Source of the DNA: Galeopsis tetrahit
Taxonomy: Eukaryota; Streptophyta; Magnoliopsida; Lamiales; Lamiaceae
Reading direction: 5' to 3'
Assembly: GCA_963675135.1 (NCBI GenBank)
Contig: OY776126.1
Coordinates: 22,509,195 to 22,573,194, forward strand
Length of the DNA: 64,000 nucleotides
The position numbers and the translations under genes are program-made. The number at the start of each line of letters is the position of its first letter. Within the stretch, counting starts at the first letter, position 1. Of this stretch, positions 36,196 to 46,582 are shown one piece after another. The notes beneath the pieces were generated by a model. It had not been told where the DNA came from, did not search any database, and saw only the letters and a list, made by a program, of their open reading frames with translations.

Positions 36196-37685
36196 CACTA
36201 CAAGAAAATAATTAATTGGCTAGAGAATATTTTGTAGGCAATAATTCCAATTTTGTAGGCATTTATATTTACCTACGGAATACCAACGAAAACAATTCGT
36301 ATGGAATTCGCTCGTAGGTAATTCGGTTGCCCACGAAAATTTAACTCGTAGGCAATTACCTACCACATTTTCGTAGCAAATCCATAACATTTCGGTAGGT
36401 AATATGATTACCATAATAAATGAAATTCCGTAGGTAAATATCAACTACGAAACATTTTGTTGGTAATTCCGTAGGCGAATTTGGCAACAAACATTTAAGT
36501 GGGAAATTTTTTAATATATATATTTTAAATTTTTTATTAATAAATTATATTTTTAGCCAAAGCCTACAAAATATATAAATTCATTCAAAATTGGACCAGT
36601 CGGTTCAACCGGTCCAACCATGAATCGATCATAAAACCAATTCAAAAGGTGTTAAAATATATAAACATTTTTAAAATACAAACTTAGGTGCACATTAGGC
36701 CCCTTTTATAAAGTTTTTCTCTCATGTTTCTTGAACTCCTTATTCGATGTGGGACAAAAAATTTATGTTTGTTGGTTACTAACTTATTAACACTACTACT
36801 TTTATATTGTTTTTTCTCTTATATTTTTTCTACTCTTTCGATGTGGGACATACTAAAGTTCATATGTTTATTTGTTAAAACACTATTGTTTTTCTAAGTT
36901 CCTAGCTAATTTTGTAGGTAATACAATTAAATAATGTATACATATAAATAGCTAGGAAAATTTTCGTAGGTAAATAAATAAACAAATCACCTACAATCAT
37001 TTTGGTAGGGAAATGCTATTTTGCCTACGGATTATTTGGTAGGTAAATCAATATTTTCTAAGTTCCTAGCTAATTTTGTAGGTAATACAATTAGATAATT
37101 TATATTAGCTAGGAAAGTTTTCGTAGGTAAATAAATAAACAAATCACCTACAACCATTTTGGTAGGGAAATGTTATTTTGCCTACGGATTATTTTGTAGG
37201 TAAATCAATATTTTTTAAGTTCCTAGCTAATTTTGTAGGTAATACAATTAGATAATTTATACATATAATTAGTTAGGAAAGTTTTCGTAGGTAAATAAAT
37301 AAACAAATCACCTACAGCCATTTTGGTAGGGAAATGTTATTTTGCCTACGGATTATTTTGTAGGTAAATCAATATTTTCTAAGTTCCTAGCTAATTTTGT
37401 AGGTAATACAATTAGATAATTTATACATATAAATAGCTAGGAAAGTTTTCGTTGGTAAATAAAAAAAAATCACCTACAACCGTTTCGGTAGGGAAATGCG
37501 ATTTTACCTACGGATTATTTTGTAGGTAAATCACCATCAGATTTTTCCTTGGTAATTTCGTAGGTGAAAATGTGTAAAATAATCTATAAAGATCCGTAGG
37601 CAATCTGTAGGCAATTCTCAATATTTAAAGACGAAATTATTTTCGTTGGAAAATTATGTAGGTAATTCAACAATTTCTTGTAGTG
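36196..37685. mobile_element. Non-autonomous CACTA (En/Spm-like) element
   Basis: Starts CACTACAAGAAA and ends TTTCTTGTAGTG, perfect inverted CACTA termini, with a 3-bp TAT duplication on each side (36193-36195, 37686-37688). 1490 bp. Both subterminal regions are filled with (c/t)(g/t)taggtaa(a)t and taggcaa motifs in both orientations, the likely transposase-binding repeats. No transposase ORF. Confidence 0.93.
36890..37540. repeat. Internal tandem repeat of the CACTA element (about 165-180 bp, four copies)
   Basis: Four head-to-tail copies of a block running from aagttcctagctaattttg through cacctacaaccattttgg to ggattattttgtaggtaaat. Small indels (loss of tatacata in the second copy) give unequal lengths. 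The array multiplies the tagg(t/c)aa binding-site-like motifs. Confidence 0.85.
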
Positions 37686-38471
37686 TATGAGATGGGCTCT
37701 AAAATTACAGACACATATAGAACCGGACATATTTGGCCCTACCCGATGGGTTTAATGGGCTAGACTGATTTTGACTCGACGGCTCATGGGCGGCCCGTTT
37801 GACCCGATCAATTTTTTTTAGGCAAATAAAAAAATAAAATTAGTAAAGTATACTTAAATATTATTATGTTTTTAACTTTATTTTGACTTTAAAATTTGAA
37901 AATTTTGAATTATTTATAATTCTATTTGAACTTGTTATATAGTGTAATTTTATATACTGATTATGACCGTTTATAAATTATGTATAATTAATATTTTAGT
38001 AAGTAAATTTTTAATTATAATTATTTATATAAATAAAAAAATATATGTAAGTATGTGACATTGTGACCAATACATAATAAGGTCTTATAACAAAGTATAA
38101 TTTTTGCTAGAATTTTATTTTTTAATCTCATGGGGCGGGACTTGTTGGGTACATTAATGTTATAATGATTATGATCGTTTATAAATTATGTGTAGTTACT
38201 AGTTAATATATAATAATTGCAAAAAATGTTTTTTAAAAAAAATGATGTAATGGGTTGAATTGGGGCTATGCTAGGCTCAAATTTTATAGGCCCGACTAAT
38301 TCATGGGCCGGACCGGCCTAGTCCACAAACATCACTTAGTCCGTTGGATTGGACTGAATTGGACCGAACGATCCGAATTGTCAGCTCTATTAGTTATATT
38401 GAGACTCAACTTTAAAATTGAGTCTTAATTTAAAATTTTCCTTTTGGGTTGTGTCGCGTACACAAAACTTA

Positions 38472-39425
38472 GGGCTAGTAGCCTAGTATTATGTGAAATA
38501 TTGCATATATGCATTTCAGTTATTCACACTCACATTTTTTATAAATACACCCACTGACAGCTCAACCCACATTTTTTATGAATACACCCACTGATAGTTA
38601 TGTTCACACCCATATTTTTTTATAAATACACCTACTAGCAGAAATTGTACTTAGTCGTCTTCTCCGAGCAGTTTTCGGCCACCCCATGTCGCGGCCGAAC
38701 GGTGCAATTTACGACGGCCTAAATCTTTAAATATTTTCTATTTCTTTAAATATTCTTTTATAATTATTATGAATCAAGATTATTTTATATTACTACATGC
38801 AATAATATATGTTACTATATGTTATAATGTGAGTTATTTAATCAATAAAAATTATAGAAAAAAATACTACATAAAAGAATCGGTATTACTATATAAAAAA
38901 AGTTATATATTACTACATACTACAATTTGAATTACTACATTGAATATGTGTTTGTTACTATATGTAACTTTATCAAATGATTTGCATTACAACATAGTTA
39001 TTGTGTTTACTACATGCGATAATATATGTTACTATGTATTATAATTTGAGTTACTACATTAACAAAAATACTAGAAAAAAACGTGTTACTAAATAAAAGA
39101 ATTTGTATTATTATATAAAATAGTTTGTGTTATTACTACATAAAATAATGTGTGTTACTACATATTACAATTTGAATTACTACATTTAATATCCCGGCAA
39201 TAAAATAAAAGATAAAAAAATCACAGAAACTGATAAAATAAACGGATTAAAAATTTTGGTCAAAATTAGAACACAAACGGACCAGTTAATAAATAAATTA
39301 AGAATTAATCCAAATGAATTAATGGTGGTCCAATAATATATATTTTCAGCCCATTAACTTTTTCAGTTCAATTGACTTATTTGGTCAATATTGCATGTAT
39401 GCAATATTGCATATAAGTTTTTGTG
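38472..39425. mobile_element. Mutator-like element, relative of 17064-17681
   Basis: The 9-bp duplication CAAAACTTA occurs at 38463-38471 and 39426-39434. Inverted ends share TTATRTGMAATATTGCATA with the element at 17064-17681. The interior is dominated by TTACTACAT/TTACTATAT-type motifs every 30-40 bp. 954 bp, no ORF. Confidence 0.7.
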
Positions 39426-39429
39426 CAAA

Positions 39430-39480
39430 ACTTATTATGTGTTTGCTCTCAACAAAAAAAAAAAAAACTTATTATGTGTT
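39430..39480 (+). mobile_element. Micro-insertion: A-tailed stub between 14-bp direct repeats
   Basis: ACTTATTATGTGTT at 39430-39443 is repeated exactly at 39467-39480. The insert is TGCTCTCAAC followed by 13 A. It overlaps the right target duplication of the Mutator-like element at 38472-39425, so it came later. Confidence 0.7.
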
Positions 39481-40361
39481 GTTCAGTTTTCTTAGATGAT
39501 TTGTGATTTATTACACTTAGGCAAATTTTATGGTTAATGTATAGTAGTATTTTGAAAAGAAAAAATCCAAACATATAAACGTGCTCGCAAGTGTGAAACT
39601 AAATTTATATGTCAATAAAGGCCCAATTATTTGAAAATTTAGGCCTTCGAACGGACTTTGATACAAAAGTACAAGGGCGCGGCTATATGCACCCAAGGAT
39701 CCTATGAGGACACCCACCGGATTTTTTTTAACACAAGAGGCATGCGAAATGACATTTGTACCCTTTTTACAATTTTTTTTTAAAATGGACGGATGAGTAC
39801 ACCTATCCATCCCATTTCACGCACGATTCATTGTTTCTCACCCAAATCACCACAAAAAACTCAAAATCACCACCAAAATCACAAAAACTCAAAATTTCAA
39901 CAACAAAAATAAAATCTTGATATATGTTCGAAAATCTTACCCAAAAAATGTTGAGATGTCCGAAATTTTTTAACGAACAAACTCAATATGTTCGAAAAAA
40001 AATTCAAATCAAATTAAATTTGTCCGAAAAAAAAGATTGAACAACTTGTTCGAAAAAATTTTCAAAACAAACACAGATTGTTCAAAAAAAAATTCAAAAC
40101 AAAGTAAATATGTTCGAAAAAAATTTCAACTCCAACAAACACGAAAAAAATTTCAAAACAAAGTGAATATGTTCGGAAATTTTACATGAACAAACTTAGG
40201 TTGTTCGAAAATTTATACAAAACAAGCAGAAATTGTTCGAAAGAAATTCCCGAACAACATACAAAAACCCTAATTTTAACCCTAATTTTGAGAAACCTAA
40301 TTTTCAACTTACCTGAAGCGGCGCGGCGGCGGCGAGAGGCACGAACGGAGGGAGGCCGGTT

Positions 40362-41974
40362 TGATTCGGGTGGAATTTACGCACTTTAGATGCACATGTG
40401 AAGCTCATTTTGATGTTGATTCCATTGATTTATGGGGTGATTATCATTGTTTTGGTCGAAATAAGAGAAATGTAGTGTTTTGTCGATTTTGTAGGTAAAA
40501 CGATGAAATTTGGGAGCAAAACACATACCACAAGTGATTGGATCGGAAAGATGAGTGCACCATTGGATCCGGCTCGAAAAATGGAGTGGAATAGCAAAAA
40601 GAATCAAGTCGATCGGAGGTCGGAAGCTCAAGATACGGAGGGACGAAGTTGGAGGACGAAAACGAAGGACGGAGCCAAAACGAAAGTTTGGCCCGGCCGG
40701 GCCACTTACCCCCTCTGTTCCCAATTTTTTCGGCCCACATACCTGCCCGAGCGAGCCACATTACCCGCCCGGACGGGCGATAAAATGTTGAATTTTTGGC
40801 CAAAGACGAAGGTTTGGCCCGACCGGGCCACTTACCCCCTGTTCCCAAAATTTTCGGCCAACATACCCGCCCGGGCGAGCAAAATTCCCACCCGGCCGAG
40901 CCAACCCATTTTCGGTGCCAAACTCATATTTTCTCCATTTTCAAGGGACCAACTTGCAATTCTTACACCCAAACCCTACCCCAACACTATAAATACCTAC
41001 ATTCTAAAATTCAAAACCATCTTACCCCTTTCTCAAGAAATTCTACACACAATAACACACATTTGGAGGTTTTCATCATCTACTTCTTCAATTCTTCACC
41101 AAATCAAGCAAGGAGGCCATCATTAGCTTGGGAATTTGATTCCTCACCATACAATAGTCTAAGCTTTCTTTTCTCTTCACTTTTTATGGCTTTTATCTTA
41201 GTTTTCTTTGTAGTTTGATTATGTTAGCTCTTGGCTAAACATTTGTGGTTCTAAGGCATTGTAATTATTTGGATTGAAGTTTATGAACTAATTTCTTGCT
41301 TTAAATGGTGTTTGTCTCTTATTTGCATGTTTAATTCTCATTTGGAAGCATGTTGTTATTGGCCATGATGATTTGTTTAATTCATTGTTAATTGGGATAA
41401 GATTGAGAGATTTATTCCATTAATCGTATGCAAGCATGTAACCCGGTATTATTATGAGCTCGAGAGAGGATTAATTATCGGAGAGGGAATTGAATGATCT
41501 TTGATGCTCTTTTAGGTGATGTGATGTTTGTAAGGTAGAGATACGAACTTATGTCGCATGCTCATTTGGATTAGTTAGATCGAGAGATTAATTAATTCTT
41601 CTTTTGTGATCAACCCTATATGAAGACAACCTTAATGGCCATTTGAACGAGTAACAATTCATAAATGGATATCTAAGTGTTACAATTGCCTTGGAACCCA
41701 CCTTCTCATACTTGAGTTTTCATTCGTTTTCTTAGTTTGCATGTTATTTTATCGATTCTTCATTACTCTTTATTGCGTATTTGTGACAATTTAATAGGAA
41801 ATCTTAGGGTAATTCACTACATTCACTTAATCGATCGCGTCTAAATAGAATTCCGTTAACAAAATACACTCTTACGCTATACCTCCTCGTGGGATCGACC
41901 TCGTACTTACTTCTCTACGATAGACGTCGTATACTTGCGGTCGTTTATTCTAGTGTTGTAGAATACGTGAATCA
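40362..41974 (+). repeat. 5' LTR of the gag-protease retrotransposon
   Basis: 1613 bp, TGATTC...GAATCA. U3 holds two tandem GC-rich modules (about 40677-40910) with GGCCCGGCCGGGCC-like palindromes. A TATA box (TATAAATA) lies at 40988-40995. The remaining ~950 bp form R and U5. ORFs within it are chance. Confidence 0.92.
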
Positions 41975-41980
41975 AGTTTA

Positions 41981-41998
41981 TGGCGACGCTGCCGGGGA
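41981..41998 (+). other. Primer binding site
   Basis: TGGCGACGCTGCCGGGGA, six bases inside the 5' LTR. TGG start and position fit a tRNA-primed minus-strand initiation site; the cognate tRNA was not identified. Confidence 0.75.
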
Positions 41999-42151
41999 GG
42001 TTTTATAGCTCTAGAGTGTAGGTTAATAGAGTTTTAGTTTAGACATTTTACTTGTTTTCCTTATTCTCAAAAATCCAAAAATATTTGTATTTGTTATCTT
42101 GATCTTACTTGCAATTCTCACTCTCGTTTGATCTTTTGATAGACATGGTTT

Positions 42152-44704
42152 ATGATCACACGATCTAGAATGAACCAACAAGAAGTGTTACCTTTAGACC
42201 CGGAGATCGAAGCAAATTGTCGAAGAAGGAACGCCGAAAGGAGAAGGATTGAATTGGAAGGCATGAATCGAACGGAAAATCCGATTGTAGAAGAAGTCGA
42301 GGAGGAAGTTGAGAACCAAGGGGTTGAAGGAGTTGAGGAACCGAACGGGAATGGAGGTAACCGACCTCAAAGAGTGTTAAGGGACAACTTTCATCAAAGA
42401 GTTGAAGAAAATGTTGGCATGGAAAGAGATGGTAGACCAAGGGACGATGAGGAGCCACAAAGAGTCTTGAGAGATCACTTCCGTCCTATTCCAAGGCCAT
42501 ATGGAGGAGTGGGTCGGGAACCCGTTGATGCACACAACTTCGAACTCAAGCCGGCTTTGATAATCATGGTCCAAAACAACCAATTTGGTGGGCTTTCCAA
42601 GGAGGATCCTAACCTCCACTTGTCTCAATTCCTCGAGATAAGTGGAACGGTTAAGATCAACCGTGTTCCTCAAGATTATATCCGATTGCAACTCTTCCCC
42701 TTCTCACTCCGGGACCGAGCAAAGCAATGGCACCTCTCTCTCGACTTGAGGACCATCGAGAATTGGAATGACTTAGTCGATGCATTCCTCATGAAGTACT
42801 TTCCTCCGAGCAAGACGATCCAAATCCGAGGGGAGATATCCTCATTTAGGCAAGACGAAGATGAGTCATTGGTCGAGGCTTGGGAGCATTTTAAGGACCT
42901 CATTAGAAGTTTCCCACAACACGGGTTCTCAAGAGATCAATTGATATGTTATTTCTACAACGGGATGGACCACCGTACAAGAGGTATGGTGGATGCTTCG
43001 GCCGGAGGAGGTTCTTTGTTGGGCAAGACAACGGATGAGGGTTATATTCTCTTGGAAGAGATGGCAAAGAATGGACATCAATGACCATCCGAATGAAGGC
43101 AAAACCGAAGGGTTGCTTCAACACAAGATTCGGAGGAGAATGCTAAATTATCCAACAAGGTGGATAAATTGATATCTCTTATGACGGCTAAAGCTTTAGT
43201 GGGGTCAAGTGACGAGCAATATGAAGAAGCCCACTACATGAACAATCAAAGAGATATGCAATTTAGAGAAAGAGGTTGGAACGAAAGGCAAGCCCGTGAG
43301 AGTCCTCCCAATCCAAACCAATACCATCCGAATTTGAGACATCATGAGAACTTCTCTTATGCCAATCCGAGGAATACCATTCAACCACCACCAAACTTCA
43401 ATGTGAGGGATGAGATGATCATTGACTCCTCGCCGAAGCCATCCTTGGAAGACATGTTTGGCGCATTTATGGGGGAAACCAAAAATTTCATGAGAGAGAC
43501 TAGGGATAATGCAACCAAGACTTGACAAAGACTTGATGAGCAAGGTGAAATGATCAAGAATGTGGCAAACAACATGAAAGCCATGGAGAAGCAAATGAGC
43601 CAACTCTCTAATGTCATTGGAAGCCAACATACTTCGGGGCAATTCCCTTCAAACACGGAGCTTAACCCCAAGGAACATTGCAAAGCTATCAAGATAAGGA
43701 GTGGGACAAGTTATGAGGGGCCAAAGATGCCACAAGAGAAGGAAATGTTGAGTGCACCCAAGGATGTTGACAAAGAAGAAGGGCATGAGGAAGAAAAGCA
43801 AGATGAGATAGTAAGGGAAGAGGAGAAAGAAGAGGAGAAGAATAGTGAGGAGGCAATCCCTCCTCAAGACAAAGGCAAAAAGGAGGTACCTCTTCCATAC
43901 CCTCAAAGATTGAAGAAGAAAGGGTTGGACAACAAAATTGCCAAGTTCGTGGAAATGTTCAAGAAGATTCATATTAACATTCCATTTGCCGAAGCACTTG
44001 AGCAAATGCCCCACTACTCCAAATTCCTCAAGGAAATCATGTCAAACAAGAGGAAGATGGTGGAGTACGAAACGGTGCATTTGACCGAGGAGTGTAGCTC
44101 GATTATTCAAGCTAAGTTGCCTTAAAAACTTAGAGACCCCGAATCTTTCACCTTGCCATGTGTCATCGGGGATGGAGGTACATTTCGAGCCTTGTGTGAT
44201 TTGGGAGCGAGCATTAATCTTATGCCTTTGTCTATATGCAAATCTCTTGGTTTGGGAAAGCTTACACCAACCACAATGAGCCTTATATTGGCGGATAGAT
44301 CCGTGACGTACCCTTTGGGTATAGTAGAGGATGTGTTGGTTAAAGTCGACAAATTCATTTTCCCGGTGGACTTTGTGGTGTTGGATATGGAGGAAGATAA
44401 GTACATTCCACTAATCTTGGGAAGGCCATTCTTGACAACCGGTGGGGTTATCATTGATGTAAGGAAATGAGAGCTAGAACTTCAAGTGAACAATGAGAAA
44501 GTAGTGTTCAACATCTATAGAGCTATCAAAGTTCGGGATGATGAGGATGGAGAGTATGGGTATTCCAAGGGAGATCACCCTCCAATGCCCATGAAAGAGG
44601 AGGTGAGAGAAGATTTGAAGGTGAATTTTGTGAAAGAAGACCCCAAAGTGGAAGAAAGTGAATTGAAGATGGGCAAGAAGGCCAAGTTTGGGGGAGTTTT
44701 TTAA
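42152..44704 (+). pseudogene. gag-pro: Gag-protease polyprotein of the LTR retrotransposon, with five in-frame stops
   Basis: A single reading frame runs from the ATG at 42152 to the TAA at 44702-44704. It is interrupted only by stops at 43082, 43094, 43523, 44123 and 44468. No frameshift is needed. Residues about 165-275 form a retrotrans_gag core (LQLFPFSLRDRAKQW, WNDLVDAFLMKYFPPSKT, LVEAWEHFKDLIRSFPQHG). A linker rich in Asn/Gln/Pro follows, then a Glu/Lys-rich coiled stretch (about 43740-43880) and a conserved segment before the protease (PYPQRLKKKGLDNKIAKF). The protease core carries LCDLGASINLMP (about 44192-44229), where the catalytic Asp sits in D-L-G instead of the canonical D-T/S-G, a form I recall from Athila-type elements. 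ILGRPFL (about 44416-44436) is the second conserved protease motif. The frame ends inside a perfect hairpin. Confidence 0.88.
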
Positions 44705-44719
44705 AAAAACTCCCCCAAA
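44687..44719 (+). other. Perfect hairpin at the end of the gag-pro frame
   Basis: TTTGGGGGAGTTTTTT at 44687-44702 is followed directly by its inverted complement (44703-44719), a 16-bp stem with essentially no loop. The left arm contains AGTTTGGGGG, also seen just before the 3' LTR. Confidence 0.8.
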
Positions 44720-44901
44720 TCAAGAAAAGCTACTTGTGAAAGTGTGGGGTTGAATGAGGCGTCAACCTCCTATGACATGATTGAAGAGCCGGATGGGCTA
44801 ACAAGTGGATGTTTCAATGGGTTTAAGAAGGTTGGTTGGGGAAAGAAGGTCAAGAACAAGGATGACAAGGGGGTGACTTGATAGTCATCTCAAGAAAGAA
44901 C

Positions 44902-44950
44902 CGTCCGGCATAGGACGTTAAAAATAGCGCTTCTTGGGAGGCAACCCAAG
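44902..44950 (+). other. Two small hairpins with conserved GGGAGGCAACCC block
   Basis: CGTCC-GGCATA-GGACG (44902-44917) and CTTGGG-AGGCAA-CCCAAG (44933-44950) are two perfect short stems 15 bp apart. The second (GCGCTTCTTGGGAGGCAACC) resembles a block I recall downstream of coding regions in several plant gypsy elements. An RNA-level role is possible but unproven. Confidence 0.6.
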
Positions 44951-45153
44951 GTTTTATTGCTTTCATGTTTTTATTGCTTTAGTAGTTTTGATATCTTGGT
45001 TTATTTTGTAGGTGAGGATGAGAAACATTTTGGATGTCATAGCTTGAAGAATGAAGAAGGAAGCAAAACCAACTTTGGAGAGGGGAAGCAAATGTTGCAA
45101 TGATGATCTTTGAAAAGTATTGGATGTGCAAGGAGGGAGGTAACAACTTGTAG

Positions 45154-45197
45154 CCCCAAACTTAGAATTTTCACATAGTAAAATTCTATGTTTGGGG
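45154..45197 (+). other. 18-bp stem hairpin downstream of gag-pro
   Basis: CCCCAAACTTAGAATTTT (45154-45171) pairs with 45180-45197 at 17 of 18 positions around an 8-nt loop. The right arm again contains TTTGGGGG. Confidence 0.75.
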
Positions 45198-46568
45198 GAG
45201 TTATTTTTTTTTTCTACTAGTTGTTACCCTTGCACCGGTTCGTCATTCTACTTATGTTACATTTTGCACCGGCGCACACTTGGCTTTCATATGCTTATTG
45301 TATTTGAGTTGGTTTTGATCATATGTTGGGTAGTGGATCTTTGGTGAAATGTGAGCATGAATAATCATTGGAATCCATGGTTGAGTAGTTGTGGTGATGT
45401 CTATTTGCTTTGAATATATGCATGATTGGTGTTGGAGAATAGTGTCATGTTGTGCTCATATTTGTTGATCTTTGATAGCATGGATGCATGATGTGTTGTT
45501 GTTTGGGAACATTTGATGAATGTGAGAGTCCTATTGAATAAACCGTTGAGAATTGAACCCTAAATCGAACATGTAATCCGGTTTAGTTCATTTGAGAGTG
45601 GATTAGGTTATTGCTAGTGATCCTAGAACTTGCCCAAGTTCTTGTGTGAAAGCATGATTGTGTGAAACCTTGTGATATGATATAGGCCATCTTGTTCTAA
45701 AAAGTCACATAGCCAAAATTTCCTAAACTTGAAGTAATCTTCCGTAGTTAGCCTCTTTGAGCTTAATTCCTCTTTTTCTTGGCAAACTACAATGTTAACC
45801 ACTTAGCCTTTTTGAGCCTTTGACACCTACATCTAGTGGGGGATAAAAGACAAAGTGGATAAACATGTGCTTAAAAAACTTTGGTGAAAGGAGAAATTGG
45901 AAAAGTTGAAAGAAAAGGAGAAAAGACGAAAAGAAAATCAATGGAAAAGAAAAGAGGGACAAAGATCCCCAAAAGTTTGAAAATAAGAATGGTTCAAAAG
46001 ATGAGGAGATAAATGCTTGAAAAAGAAAAGAAAATGAAAAGTGAGGATGAAGTTTGTAAGCTTTGAAAGTAAAAGCACACATTGTAAAACAACAAGCTTT
46101 GTCCTCCACTAGAAGAGTCACAAATTCCCAAATTCATACTACCTTGTCCAAAGAGCCAATGTTACATCCTTGATAAAGTCCTATTGATCACATTGTTGAG
46201 CATTTGAGTGTTATAGAAAGTAGAAGTTGGGCAAGCATATAGTGATTGCATAGCATAACTTGGTTGATGAGTGCATTAATATCCTCAATTTGTTTGTGTG
46301 TTTGAGGGAAACACTTTGTCATGTGAGTAGAGGACTTGAGCATTTGGATTGTGTTTCCCATTCAAAATGTGTTGTGTGTTTGTGCATTCTTTGATTCATG
46401 AATGTGAATTGCAATAATGATGTTATGATCTTCATTGAGAAATGCACTTTGAGAAAGAGACATCACTACATCTTACTTTGCATGTGTGATTTGCATTGAA
46501 TATCCATTGTGATCATTCCACCCTCATTGCTTTAAGTGCTTAGTTGTTTGAGGACAAACAACATTTTA

Positions 46569-46582
46569 AGTTTGGGGGGGTT
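46569..46582 (+). other. Polypurine tract
   Basis: A G-rich run (AGTTTGGGGGGG) immediately 5' of the TGATTC start of the 3' LTR, in the right place for plus-strand priming. Confidence 0.75.

Larger units (their letters stand above)
36158..38389. mobile_element. hAT-like element carrying a nested CACTA element
   Basis: Ends TAGAGCCGGCAATTTAGG and (inverted right end) TAGAGCTGACAATTCGG are like those of the hAT elements at 19926-20535 and 58197-58797. The interior outside the CACTA insertion has GGCCC/GGGCC-rich arms and an AT core. The 8-bp duplication expected of hAT is not clean here (TTTATATT versus TTAGTTAT), so an old or rearranged copy is likely. Confidence 0.6.
35494..38440. mobile_element. 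Outer TIR element of a nested transposon stack
   Basis: The left arm (about 35494-35560: gttgagtctcattata, aatacacattttataagtg) matches in inverted orientation a right arm split in two. One part lies at about 36105-36157 (cacttataaaatgagtattt), the other at about 38390-38440 (attgagactcaac, aattgagtctta). The split is caused by the hAT-like element 36158-38389. The gag-only LTR retrotransposon abuts or cuts the left end, so the true left limit is uncertain. Superfamily not assigned. Confidence 0.55.
44751..46568 (+). other. Non-coding 3' part of the LTR retrotransposon
   Basis: About 1.8 kb between gag-pro and the polypurine tract, where pol would lie in a complete element. I see no RT (YxDD), RNase H or integrase motifs in any frame. 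The frame at 45795-46121 (minus) is Phe/Leu/Ser low complexity. It contains the hairpins listed separately. Confidence 0.7.

Noticed and set aside
40386..41218. ORFs of 78-207 residues in the LTRs (also 46607-47437 and 52030-52350)
   Set aside because: They lie inside LTR U3/R sequence, occur on both strands and reflect GC-rich palindromic modules.
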